From the NCBI GenBank assembly GCA_021153185.1, contig JAGKTY010000037.1, forward strand, positions 1-15,539: a stretch of DNA of 15,539 nt, read 5' to 3'. Position 1 is the first letter of the stretch, and each line of letters begins with the position of its first letter. A program made the translations under genes and the position numbers. The notes below the pieces were generated by a model. The model was given only the letters and a program-made list of their open reading frames with translations, made no database searches and was not told the origin of the DNA. Of this stretch, positions 1 to 7,690 are shown piece after piece. This stretch comes from Lachnospiraceae bacterium. Lineage in GTDB: Bacteria > Bacillota > Clostridia > Lachnospirales > Lachnospiraceae.

Positions 1-383
<383 letters not shown>

Positions 384-589
384 AAAAATTTGATTGCTGG
401 TCAAAATTAACTCTAGCTAATTTTTAACCGAATTTACATCTTACGATGCTTTTGGATTTGTTCTCTGAACAATTCTTTCTGGAAAATTTCTTTCCCATTC
501 TCTTAAGAATTTTCAGGGTTGCATTACTGTTTATTTGTCAATGTTCTTGTTGTGTTTGCAACCTGGCGCTCACGACCAGTGCGAAATTT
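384..589 (-). promoter_or_regulatory. Leader of the rRNA transcript (pre-16S)
   Basis: This is the stretch between the predicted rRNA start site and mature 16S. It has no coding potential that looks real. It contains a short perfect inverted repeat, TTGTTC-3 nt-GAACAA (458-472), which on the minus strand also loosely resembles a boxA-type antitermination element (TGTTC followed by GA and ACAA); that reading is tentative. A second TTGACA hexamer occurs at 536-541, but there is no convincing -10 box 16-18 nt downstream, so it is not called as a promoter. Confidence 0.5.
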
Positions 590-618
590 ATGTTATCACA
601 AGGATATAACAATGTCAA
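590..618 (-). promoter_or_regulatory. Sigma-A-type promoter for the rRNA operon
   Basis: On the minus strand a perfect -35 hexamer TTGACA (618-613), exactly 17 nt of spacer and a -10 hexamer TAACAT (595-590) precede the 16S gene by about 200 nt. The -35 begins 32 nt downstream of the ispD stop codon. The expected start site is near 582. The strong -35 and optimal spacing fit an rRNA promoter; the start site is inferred. Confidence 0.7.
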
Positions 619-649
619 CAACTTTTTTCAATTTTTTTCATTCTTTTTT

Positions 650-1360
650 TCACAGTCCCAAAATGCCCATAAACACGCGTGCTACAGGCAAATCCTCCGG
701 CGTTGTGATTTTGATATTTTCATATCCTGTCTCCACCAGCTTTACCTTTTTCCCGCCAAATGTTTCCAGCACCATCGCGTCATCCGTCACCTGGATTCCC
801 CGTTCCGTCACTTGTGCTTCTTCGTCAATGAGCTTTTCATATGCCGCGAAAATATCCCTATATGCAAATACCTGCGGCGTCTGAACAAGCCATACCGATT
901 TCCGGTTCGGTGTTTCTTTGACAAACTGATTTTCATCGACAAGTTTGATGGTGTCCTTTACCGGCATCCCTGCGACAACCGCACCGTGCACGTTTACTTC
1001 TTCATACAATTTCTGAATCATCTGCGGCGACACAAACGGACGGGCACCGTCATGGATAAACACATAGTCTGCATCCTTTAACGCCACAAGTCCGGCATAA
1101 ACAGAATGGTAGCGCTCCTTGCCCCCTTCCACAATCTGCGTCACCTTTGAAAAGCCATACGCTTCCACAATTTGGCTCCGGCAATATTCGATTTCTTCTC
1201 TGCCCGTCACCAGAATCACTTCATCGACAAGACTTTCTTCAAACGCTTTTAATGCATAACAAAGGACCGGCATATCTTTCAGCATCAAATACTGTTTTGG
1301 CGCATCACTTTTCATGCGCTTTCCCTTACCGGCCGCAAGTACTATCGCAACAGTTTTCAC
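650..1360 (-). CDS. ispD: 2-C-methyl-D-erythritol 4-phosphate cytidylyltransferase (IspD)
   Basis: IspD transfers CMP from CTP to 2-C-methyl-D-erythritol 4-phosphate, the third step of the non-mevalonate isoprenoid pathway in the cytoplasm. The 236-residue protein has the normal length and the family motifs in order: nucleotide-binding LAAGKGKRM (8-16), PKQY (21-24), GGKERYHSVYAGL (79-91, where most members have GG-x-R-x-x-SV-x-x-GL), HDGARPF (103-109), then VKDTIK, QTPQVF, TDDAM and ITTPEDL. Translation starts with GTG. The G of that codon is also the last base of the tsaD stop (TAGTG), with AGGAG 7-8 nt upstream, so the two genes are translationally coupled. It is the last gene of the operon, and no hairpin terminator is seen between its stop and the rRNA promoter. 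IspF is not in the window. Confidence 0.96.
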   Translation of the reverse strand: MKTVAIVLAAGKGKRMKSDAPKQYLMLKDMPVLCYALKAFEESLVDEVILVTGREEIEYCRSQIVEAYGFSKVTQIVEGGKERYHSVYAGLVALKDADYVFIHDGARPFVSPQMIQKLYEEVNVHGAVVAGMPVKDTIKLVDENQFVKETPNRKSVWLVQTPQVFAYRDIFAAYEKLIDEEAQVTERGIQVTDDAMVLETFGGKKVKLVETGYENIKITTPEDLPVARVFMGILGL

Positions 1361-2379
1361 TATCGTTCTCCTAATTTTAAGTTTGGCACCGCGTTCAAAT
1401 CGTAACCGCTTCTTGTTCCCGCAATGTATTCATAATATCCGGCGACCGCAATCATCGCCGCATTGTCCGTACAAAAGATCGGGGACGGATGATAGAACTT
1501 AACGCCCTTCTTTGCACACGCCTCTTCAAACGCTGCGCGCAGTGCACTATTGCTTGCAACGCCGCCTGCGATTGCAAACTTCTCAAAACCATATTCGTCG
1601 ATTGCATGCATGGAATGCTCCACTAAGACATCTACAACAGCCTTTTGGAAGGAAGCCGCTACATCCTCCGTCACCACCGGAATGCCTTTCATCTCACAGC
1701 TGTTCAAATAGTTGAGAACGGCCGACTTCAAGCCCGAAAAGCTGAAATCGTATTCCGACTCAGCCACCTTTGCGCGCGGGAATGTAATCGCATCCGGATT
1801 GCCCTCCTTGGAAACACGATCGATCTTAGGCCCGCCCGGATACCCAAGTCCAATAGCCCTGGCCACTTTATCAAAGGCTTCTCCGGCAGCATCATCTCTT
1901 GTGCGTCCGAGTATCTCATACTTGCCATAATCCGCTACCCTCACAAGGTGTGTATGTCCACCCGATACGACAAGGCAGGCAAACGGCGGCTCTAACTGTT
2001 CGTTTTCAATGTAATTGGCACTGATGTGTCCCTCAATATGATGCACTCCCACAAGCGGCTTTCCCGTTGCAAATGCAATTGCCTTCGCCTCCGCCACACC
2101 GACGAGAAGCGCACCAACCAGTCCCGGCCCATAGGTCACCGCGACTGCTGTAATGTCATCCAGTGTCACGCCGGCTTCCGAAAGTGCCTGCGTAATCACC
2201 TGGTTAATTCGTGCAATATGCTGGCGCGATGCAATTTCCGGCACAACGCCGCCATATACTGTATGTAAATCTATCTGTGATGAAATCACGTTCGACAATA
2301 CCACGCGACCGTTTTTCACGACACTGGCTGCCGTTTCATCACAGGAGCTTTCTATTCCCAAAATGAGTATATCTTCCAA
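1360..2379 (-). CDS. tsaD: tRNA N6-adenosine threonylcarbamoyltransferase, catalytic subunit TsaD
   Basis: TsaD (Kae1/Gcp family) moves the threonylcarbamoyl group from TC-AMP to A37 of ANN-decoding tRNAs, working with TsaB and TsaE. The 339-residue protein shows ASKHA-fold landmarks: LGIESSCDET at 7-16, VTYGPGLVGAL near 81-91, the metal-binding H-x-x-x-H pair H114/H118 within HHIEGH, SGGHTHLV, and a C-terminal CTDNAAM whose D305 is the expected third metal ligand. The start is TTG at 2379-2377, supported by GGAGG with 8 nt spacing. That Shine-Dalgarno lies directly behind the stop of the upstream gene. tsaB and tsaE lie upstream in the same run of genes, separated by RNase Z and two small genes; the TC-AMP synthase (TsaC/YwlC) is not here. 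Confidence 0.97.
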   Translation of the reverse strand: MEDILILGIESSCDETAASVVKNGRVVLSNVISSQIDLHTVYGGVVPEIASRQHIARINQVITQALSEAGVTLDDITAVAVTYGPGLVGALLVGVAEAKAIAFATGKPLVGVHHIEGHISANYIENEQLEPPFACLVVSGGHTHLVRVADYGKYEILGRTRDDAAGEAFDKVARAIGLGYPGGPKIDRVSKEGNPDAITFPRAKVAESEYDFSFSGLKSAVLNYLNSCEMKGIPVVTEDVAASFQKAVVDVLVEHSMHAIDEYGFEKFAIAGGVASNSALRAAFEEACAKKGVKFYHPSPIFCTDNAAMIAVAGYYEYIAGTRSGYDLNAVPNLKLGER

Positions 2380-2393
2380 AACAATTGCCTCCG

Positions 2394-2981
2394 TTACGAC
2401 TGCTTTTCCCTAGGCATCAGCTTCCAACCGTAAATTTTGTAATGCCCATCGGCATCCTTGCGCAATATAAACAGCGTATCACTATTATAAAGAAGACCTT
2501 CCTGACGCATTCCGTATATACAATGGAGCCTTGCCCACTCATACCCATCTTCCGAGAAGGTTTCGACATCGATACTGGACGAAAGTGTATAAGTAAACAC
2601 GGTCTGTTTTTTGACATGTGCTGATGAAATATCATCTTTAAAGTTTTTCAGATATTCCTCCTGCGTCTGATTGGCTATGAGTTCGTCATCGTAAAGCTGC
2701 TGGATTTTGTTTGCCAGATCAATGACATCTTCATCCGTCAGTTCTTCATTATAAGCAACTTTGGTAATTTCACTGAAATATTTGACAACCTCTCTTGGCG
2801 TCTGCGGGTAATTCGTCTCCAGATTGCGTGCAAGCACTTCCTGAACAGGAGACAACGTCTCTGTCGAGACAACTTCTTTTTCAGGTCTGGTCTTATTCGA
2901 TAAGTGGTAATAGTAGCTCACAACAAGCAGAATCAGAATGATTAAAATAATCATTCCCTTAAGTCCCTTGAACTTTTCCAA
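2394..2981 (-). CDS. Membrane-anchored protein of unknown function, probably extracytoplasmic
   Basis: I do not recognise a characterised family. The 195-residue product has a short basic N-terminus, one hydrophobic segment at about residues 10-26 (MIILIILILLVVSYYY), then a hydrophilic domain of about 165 residues with no cysteine lipobox. This suggests a single-pass protein with its bulk outside the membrane. The C-terminal half alternates strand-like segments (TVFTYTLSSSIDV, YKIYGWKLM), reminiscent of the small extracytoplasmic domains common in clostridial operons of unknown role. The start is TTG (2981-2979), chosen because AAGGGGG sits 8 nt upstream; the next Met is residue 10, inside the membrane segment. 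It lies 42 nt after RNase Z and 14 nt before tsaD, so it is almost certainly co-transcribed with them. Confidence 0.8.
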   Translation of the reverse strand: MEKFKGLKGMIILIILILLVVSYYYHLSNKTRPEKEVVSTETLSPVQEVLARNLETNYPQTPREVVKYFSEITKVAYNEELTDEDVIDLANKIQQLYDDELIANQTQEEYLKNFKDDISSAHVKKQTVFTYTLSSSIDVETFSEDGYEWARLHCIYGMRQEGLLYNSDTLFILRKDADGHYKIYGWKLMPREKQS

Positions 2982-3023
2982 ACGCGTTGCCCCCTTTCTT
3001 TCAAACTATACGCGTAAAAGCCA

Positions 3024-3938
3024 TCACGCTTCGTCGACAAAATCAAGCTCGATGCTCTGTCCGTCCTTCGCGGCAACCGCATCCGGATAGATTGCACGGA
3101 CGTCTCCCATATAATACTCCGGCTTTGTAAGTGACGGGCTATAATGTGTCAGCCAAAGCCGCGCCACCTTTGCATCCTTTGCAATCTGTGCCGCTTCATA
3201 AAATGTCATATGTTTATATTCCTTGGCCTTTTTGAGCTTGTCCGGCTCACCGTACATGCCCTCTAAAATTGCAAGGTCAGACTCCTCTGCCCATTTCGTG
3301 ATCACCGGAGTCGGTCTTGTATCTGTGCAATAGGTCACCTTAATACCGCGGCGCGTCTCGCCCATCACCATATCGGGTGTGTACGTTTCTCCGTCAACGC
3401 AAACCGTTTCCCCTTTTTGGAGCGGATTCCAATACCGCACGTCAAGTCCGAGTGCCTTTGCTTTTTCCACCTGGAATTTCCCGGCACGAAGCACTTCCAT
3501 CGTGTATCCATAACACGTGATATTGTGGTGCACCTTGAACGCATGAATACGAAAGCCGTCAAATTCAAACGTCTCCTCTTCCCCATCAATCTCCCGAAAT
3601 TCTATCTCAAAAGGAAGCTCCGGTGCGACAACACGCAGTGCACTGACAACACGCTTCAATCCTTTGGGTCCAATCATAAGCAGCGGCTCCGTACGCTCTG
3701 CGTTCCCCATGGTGAGGAGCATACCCGGCAGTCCGCTGATATGATCCGCATGATAGTGTGTGAAACACATGATATCAATCGGTTTCGGACTCCACCCCTT
3801 CTTCTTCATGGCAATCTGCGTACCTTCGCCGCAATCAATCAATATGCTTTTCCCATTGTATCTGGCCATCATGCTGGTCAGATACCGATATGGCAGCGGC
3901 ATCATGCCGCCTGTGCCAAGTAAGCAAACATCTAGCAT
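3024..3938 (-). CDS. rnz: Ribonuclease Z (tRNase Z, tRNA 3' processing endonuclease)
   Basis: This is a metallo-beta-lactamase-fold enzyme that removes the 3' trailer of tRNA precursors. The 304-residue length matches the short bacterial form. Visible motifs are GTGGMMPLPYRYLTS near residues 8-22, the zinc site HYHADH (H61, H63, D65, H66), the pair H137/H138, D206 in YCTDTRPTP, H243 in KHMTFYEAA, and H265 in LTHYSPS. The family's usual EATF segment is replaced by LEGMYGEPDK, as I recall for clostridial members. The ATG overlaps the end of the upstream zinc-ribbon gene by 7 nt, indicating coupling. Placement among t6A-modification genes fits a tRNA-maturation role. Confidence 0.93.
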   Translation of the reverse strand: MLDVCLLGTGGMMPLPYRYLTSMMARYNGKSILIDCGEGTQIAMKKKGWSPKPIDIMCFTHYHADHISGLPGMLLTMGNAERTEPLLMIGPKGLKRVVSALRVVAPELPFEIEFREIDGEEETFEFDGFRIHAFKVHHNITCYGYTMEVLRAGKFQVEKAKALGLDVRYWNPLQKGETVCVDGETYTPDMVMGETRRGIKVTYCTDTRPTPVITKWAEESDLAILEGMYGEPDKLKKAKEYKHMTFYEAAQIAKDAKVARLWLTHYSPSLTKPEYYMGDVRAIYPDAVAAKDGQSIELDFVDEA

Positions 3939-4171
3939 AACTCTGTCTTTTCTATCTCCTTTGCAGGAATCTTAAACTGCTTTAGCATCGCTCGAAAACA
4001 GTCCTCACATAGCCGGAAGCTCACCTGTGTGCCATCTGTCTTCGAAAAATAGCCGAATGAATGGGTTGCCGCAAAATAATCCTCTTTTACAATGGAATTT
4101 TCCATCAAAATCTCTTTGCCACAGCCGTTACATACCATTCGCTTTTCACTCTGAATCTTATTCTGTTTCAT
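3932..4171 (-). CDS. Small zinc-ribbon protein of unknown function
   Basis: This 79-residue protein carries two CxxC knuckles, C14-N-G-C17 and C55-E-D-C58, separated by 37 residues that include H37. The arrangement is typical of a single four-cysteine zinc ribbon. The rest is charged, with no membrane segment or signal peptide, so it should be cytoplasmic. The start ATG follows AAAGGAGG by 4 nt. Its 3' end overlaps the rnz start by 7 nt. I do not recognise the family; similar short CxxC proteins are common and uncharacterised in Lachnospiraceae. The context suggests, but does not show, an RNA-related role. A promoter-like element lies just upstream. Confidence 0.82.
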   Translation of the reverse strand: MKQNKIQSEKRMVCNGCGKEILMENSIVKEDYFAATHSFGYFSKTDGTQVSFRLCEDCFRAMLKQFKIPAKEIEKTELC

Positions 4172-4212
4172 AGTTCCTCCTTTTGTACCCCATCATAGCG
4201 TGTGCTACTTCA

Positions 4213-4241
4213 AGTATACACAAAGCCACCTTCACAAAAAA
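4213..4241 (-). promoter_or_regulatory. Possible internal operon promoter upstream of the zinc-ribbon gene
   Basis: On the minus strand TATACT (4218-4213) is a good -10 box (5 of 6). It is 17 nt downstream of a T-run (4241-4236) that is only a weak -35. It lies in the 93-nt gap between rimI and the zinc-ribbon gene, the largest gap in this nine-gene run, so it may drive zinc-ribbon-rnz-tsaD-ispD separately. Confidence 0.4.
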
Positions 4242-4264
4242 GTGGTAAACTATGGCTCCTCTGT

Positions 4265-4693
4265 CTATCTTTTCCACATAATGAGTGCGTCCTCTTTGGG
4301 CGCCTCATAAAAACCGGGGCGTACCCCCGCATCTTCAAATCCAACCAAATGGTAAAGTGCAATCGCCCTTTTGTTACTGACGCGCACTTCCAGCGTCACC
4401 GCCTCAATGCCCTTTGCTTTGCCGCAAGAGAGGCACTCTAGGAGGAGTGCTTTTCCAAATCCCCTGCCCTGCTGCGTTTTTGCAACAGAAACATTCGTGA
4501 TTTCCATCTCCGTCCCAATCAAATACGCACCGATATATCCGGCAACCTGACCGTCTGATTCACAGACAAGAAACATCGTCTGCTCTCTTGCAATCGCGTC
4601 AGCAAATCCCTGATAGGACCACGGACGGGAAAAATTCTCCTGTTCAATGGAAACCACACGGTCTAAATCTTCTAATTGCATTGCACGAATCAT
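4265..4693 (-). CDS. rimI: Ribosomal-protein alanine N-acetyltransferase RimI-like (GNAT family)
   Basis: RimI acetylates the N-terminal alanine of ribosomal protein S18, and homologues act as general N-terminal acetyltransferases. The 142-residue GNAT protein shows the acetyl-CoA pyrophosphate-binding motif Q75-G-R-G-F-G80 followed by KALL, the beta4 segment EITNVSV just before it, and the RimI-type C-terminal signature LEVRVSNKRAIALY (101-114) with VGFE. Its start shares an ATGA with the tsaB stop (4-nt overlap), so it is translationally coupled to tsaB, the classic tsaB-rimI pairing of Firmicutes. GNAT substrate assignment from sequence is uncertain, but this neighbourhood strongly favours RimI. 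Confidence 0.9.
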   Translation of the reverse strand: MIRAMQLEDLDRVVSIEQENFSRPWSYQGFADAIAREQTMFLVCESDGQVAGYIGAYLIGTEMEITNVSVAKTQQGRGFGKALLLECLSCGKAKGIEAVTLEVRVSNKRAIALYHLVGFEDAGVRPGFYEAPKEDALIMWKR

Positions 4694-5406
4694 GTTAAAC
4701 GTTTTTCCCTTCGCTCACGCTCTGCCTGGGAAAGCCGCAAGTAATCCGGCGCATGCTGATCTGCCGTCACATACCTTCCCTGTTCATAATAACGCATGCC
4801 AAGACTTCCTACAGCAAGTGCACTTTGTCTGTTGAGATGCGGTGGGGCAAATCCGTACGGTACGGTGAGTCCCTGTTCTAACATCCCCTTGTAAACCGGC
4901 ACGCCGTCTCCCAAAAAGACGACACGTCTGCCAAGTGCATTACACCGCGCAATGAGCTCTGCCACCGGAATCGCACACTGCGGCAAAACAGTCTCCATCT
5001 CATCATATGGTTTTGATGCATGAAACGTAAAAAGTCCTGTATACACTTCGTTTCTTCTGGCATCCATCATCGGGCATACGATATCTCCGGCGCCGCACAT
5101 CCGGTAGGCCATCCCCTCAACAGTCGGCACTTCAATAATCGGAATATCGAGGGCAAGTCCAAGTCCTTTGGCTGTCGCAGAGCCGATACGGAGCCCTGTA
5201 AAGGAACCCGGTCCGCTCGCAATCGCAATGGCATCGATGGTAGATAAATCAAGCTCTGTCATTTTTTTCACTTCATCGAGCATACAAAGCAGTGTCTGCG
5301 AATGCGTCTTTTTGTATTGAATCGTATATTCTGCTATGAAATTGTCATCCTCTAAGACTGCCACACTTGCAACAAGTCCCGAGCTGTCCAGTGCTATTAA
5401 TTTCAT
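4690..5406 (-). CDS. tsaB: tRNA t6A biosynthesis protein TsaB
   Basis: TsaB is the inactive Kae1-like partner that dimerises with TsaD and, with TsaE, forms the threonylcarbamoyl transfer complex. The 238-residue product begins MKLIALDSSG (ASKHA phosphate-1-like strand) and has the hallmark ASGPGSFTGLRIG (63-75), then VPTVEGMAY and PMMDARRNEVY. It lacks the metal-binding histidines of TsaD, as expected. The ATG overlaps the tsaE stop (ATGA, 5403-5406) and its own stop overlaps rimI in the same way. Confidence 0.95.
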   Translation of the reverse strand: MKLIALDSSGLVASVAVLEDDNFIAEYTIQYKKTHSQTLLCMLDEVKKMTELDLSTIDAIAIASGPGSFTGLRIGSATAKGLGLALDIPIIEVPTVEGMAYRMCGAGDIVCPMMDARRNEVYTGLFTFHASKPYDEMETVLPQCAIPVAELIARCNALGRRVVFLGDGVPVYKGMLEQGLTVPYGFAPPHLNRQSALAVGSLGMRYYEQGRYVTADQHAPDYLRLSQAERERREKRLT

Positions 5407-5831
5407 TTCGTTTCCTTTATCGTAATCCGGCGATAGTCAAATCCCTTCGATAAATCCTTTTCAATCGTAATCGGAATCGTCTGCTCCGGCATGAGCTCTG
5501 CAATGAGCTCTGCCCACTCTACAAGGCAGACGCCCTCTCCAAAGAAATAATCCTCGTATCCGATTTCATCCATTTCACTCACATCACCGATGCGATAGAC
5601 ATCGAAATGGTAAAGGGGCAGTCTTCCATCATCATAAACCTGTACAATGGTAAACGTCGGACTGTTTACCTCTTCTGTAATGCCAAGCCCTTTTGCCAGT
5701 CCTTTGGAAAAAACGGTCTTGCCGACTCCAAGGTCCCCGCTCAATGCATAAATCGTGCCCGGCGCCGCTTTCTCACCAAGCGCCCTGCCCACTTCAAAGG
5801 TTTCGCGTTCTGTGTTTGTTTCTATGATCAT
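5403..5831 (-). CDS. tsaE: tRNA t6A biosynthesis ATPase TsaE
   Basis: TsaE is the P-loop ATPase that resets the TsaB-TsaD complex between t6A reactions. The 142-residue protein has Walker A GDLGVGKT (32-39), followed by FSKGLAKGLGI, then the family signatures SPTFTIVQVY, LYHFDVYRI and CLVEWAE. The length is normal. Start and stop each sit in four-base ATGA overlaps with the YcxB-like gene and tsaB, which implies tightly coupled translation across four genes. Confidence 0.95.
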   Translation of the reverse strand: MIIETNTERETFEVGRALGEKAAPGTIYALSGDLGVGKTVFSKGLAKGLGITEEVNSPTFTIVQVYDDGRLPLYHFDVYRIGDVSEMDEIGYEDYFFGEGVCLVEWAELIAELMPEQTIPITIEKDLSKGFDYRRITIKETK

Positions 5832-6331
5832 TGTCTGATTTTCACTTTCTTAGGCGGCATATGTGTCGCAATAATCTGAATCAGGTCTGCGCCTCTCTCC
5901 CTGCAGACTTTCCTTGGAATAATCGTTGCATTCACTTTGGATGTATAAAGAATAATGCTTTTGGCAGTCGAAACCGCCTTGCGCATATCCTCCCATTTCA
6001 TCCCTTCGGACGCATCATTCTGTGACACCTCAATCCCTTCCTCCGTGAAGGTATAATGCAGCGGCTCTTTAAAAGCAGGTGTTGCAAGCATCTGCCTTCT
6101 CGACGCGGTAAAGAGCGTCACCGGCAGATAGAACATCACAATCACACCAAAAATCAAATAAATCACACTTGCATGATAGCCAAAATAATAGCCGATCATC
6201 AAAAAGCCGATGAGCGTACCAAGGATGCCACTCAGCCCATGATACGTATGGTAAATCATATAATCATACAAAATGCCCGCGTCCATCTGTACATCCAGTT
6301 CCATTAAGATTTGTTTGTTATTCTCTTCCAT
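5828..6331 (-). CDS. YcxB-like two-helix membrane protein
   Basis: The 167-residue protein has two adjacent hydrophobic helices (about residues 33-50 and 55-75) and a C-terminal domain with the YcxB-type pattern: FTEEGIEVSQ (95-104), a K-W-E-D motif at 112-115, KSIILYTS and IIPRKVC. This matches the YcxB-like C-terminal domain (PF14317 type), whose function is unknown; the domain would face the cytoplasm if both ends are inside. The start ATG is preceded by TTGAGGAACGG. It is the first gene after the terminator at 6385-6424 and overlaps tsaE by 4 nt, so it heads the t6A operon. I see no strong promoter in the 53 nt ahead of it. Confidence 0.8.
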   Translation of the reverse strand: MEENNKQILMELDVQMDAGILYDYMIYHTYHGLSGILGTLIGFLMIGYYFGYHASVIYLIFGVIVMFYLPVTLFTASRRQMLATPAFKEPLHYTFTEEGIEVSQNDASEGMKWEDMRKAVSTAKSIILYTSKVNATIIPRKVCRERGADLIQIIATHMPPKKVKIRQ

Positions 6332-6384
6332 CCGTTCCTCAAGTTTGCTTCATAGAAGCATTCCGTTCAAATTCCCTATGACAC

Positions 6385-6424
6385 GAAAAAGCGCCCATGC
6401 CATCAAACCCATTTGATAGCATGG
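6385..6424 (-). terminator. Rho-independent terminator of the ABC exporter operon
   Basis: On the minus strand a 13-bp stem (6424-6412 paired with 6407-6395, one G-U pair) with a 4-nt loop is followed by GCGC and then TTTTTC (6390-6385). It lies 65 nt after the permease stop and just ahead of the YcxB-like gene, separating the two operons. Confidence 0.8.
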
Positions 6425-6488
6425 CCGTCTTCATTTAGTTTTACACGATATATTATACTTGTTTTCACGAAAAGTGCAAGGAAAAAGA

Positions 6489-7685
6489 CTATTCATGACG
6501 CAATGCGTCAATCGGGCTAAGACGTGCAGCCCGCTTTGCCGGATACATTCCGAAAAAAATTCCCACGCCTGATGAAAACAGCGTTGCAAGCAGCACCGTC
6601 GATACCTTGACCTTGGCGGCAAACCCAATCAGCGCACATACGCCAAACGCGCCAAGGATGCCAAGCACGATACCGATGACACCGCCAAATAAAGAAATAA
6701 TTGCTGCTTCAGCAAGAAACTGCAGCATGATTGACTTCGTTTTTGCCCCGAGCGATTTACGGATACCGATTTCTCTCGTTCGCTCAGTAACCGATACAAG
6801 CATGATGTTCATAACACCGATACCGCCAACAAGCAGCGAAATTGCCGCAACAAATACGACAAAGATCGTAATCATACCGATAATCTGGTTGATTTCTGCA
6901 ACGGAATCATTAAAGTCCGACATCTGAATGGTCGTATCATCCGTAACCTGATGACGTCTCTTCATAAGCGATACAACTTTAGATGCTGCCTGGGTTGAAT
7001 ATGCGGAGCTGTCCGCCACAACATAAAAGCCTGAATACGACTCAACAGACCAGCCAAAGCGCTGTCCAAGTGTCGTAATCGGCATCTCCATCTCTACAAG
7101 TTCTCCGGATGAACCGCCAAGGAGCTTTGCCGAGTTATCCTTGCGGACACCGATGATTTTCATCATGATGGAATGGCCGTACGCCTCAAACTCCACTTCC
7201 TTGCCGATGACATCCGTCGTACCAAACAGGAGCTTGGCACCACTTTCCCGGATAACACATACACTTGCTGCCGCATCATATTCTGCCTGCGAAAAATATT
7301 TCCCTTTGACAATCGGGTCATTGAAAACATACTGGTAATCAACAGTGCCGCACCCTAAAGCGCTTTCGAATTCTCCCTTTGGACTGCGTGCAAGTCCCCA
7401 TGCACTGTAATCCGGGGAGACACCCTTAATGTGTTCGACTTCCCGTTTAATTGCATCAAAATCGTCCGTCGTGAACTCTTCCGTGTCAGAATAAATATAG
7501 AGCTGGCCACCTGCAAGGTTTTCCAGTTCGCCGTTGATTTCATCCGACACACCATTTCCGATAGAAATGACCATAATGACAGATGAGATACCGATGATGA
7601 TACCGAGCATCGTCAAAATGGAACGCCCTTTATTTGACGTGATGTTCATAACGGCCATCTTTATATATTCAAGTAATTGTGTCAT
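6489..7685 (-). CDS. MacB/FtsX-type ABC transporter permease
   Basis: The 398-residue permease has the type VII (MacB-like) ABC layout: a membrane helix after NKGRSILTMLGIIIGISS (about 19-42), a large extracytoplasmic MacB-PCD-like domain to about residue 260, then three C-terminal helices. The conserved cytoplasmic loop VSVTERTREIGIRKSLGA and the C-terminal PAKRAARLSPIDALRHE are the FtsX/MacB signatures. Such systems use mechanotransmission to export peptides or drugs rather than classical alternating access. ATG follows the adaptor stop by 5 nt, with GGGGAG overlapping the adaptor's end. The closest characterised analogues are YknZ of Bacillus and EfrX-type systems; the substrate cannot be read from sequence. 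Confidence 0.92.
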   Translation of the reverse strand: MTQLLEYIKMAVMNITSNKGRSILTMLGIIIGISSVIMVISIGNGVSDEINGELENLAGGQLYIYSDTEEFTTDDFDAIKREVEHIKGVSPDYSAWGLARSPKGEFESALGCGTVDYQYVFNDPIVKGKYFSQAEYDAAASVCVIRESGAKLLFGTTDVIGKEVEFEAYGHSIMMKIIGVRKDNSAKLLGGSSGELVEMEMPITTLGQRFGWSVESYSGFYVVADSSAYSTQAASKVVSLMKRRHQVTDDTTIQMSDFNDSVAEINQIIGMITIFVVFVAAISLLVGGIGVMNIMLVSVTERTREIGIRKSLGAKTKSIMLQFLAEAAIISLFGGVIGIVLGILGAFGVCALIGFAAKVKVSTVLLATLFSSGVGIFFGMYPAKRAARLSPIDALRHE

Positions 7686-7690
7686 CTGTC

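Noticed and set aside
536..541. Second TTGACA as an rRNA P2 promoter
   Set aside because: At 16-18 nt spacing the sequence reads like CCCTGA, with no resemblance to a -10 box.
446..1081. Plus-strand open frame of 211 codons over the 16S leader and ispD
   Set aside because: It lies antisense to ispD, which has every family motif; the product is Phe/Cys/His-rich and has no ribosome binding site or recognisable domain.
4219..4264. Hairpin with T-run after rimI as a terminator
   Set aside because: The T-run lies inside the loop and stem (CCAC, TTTTTT, GTGG) rather than after it, so it does not have terminator form.
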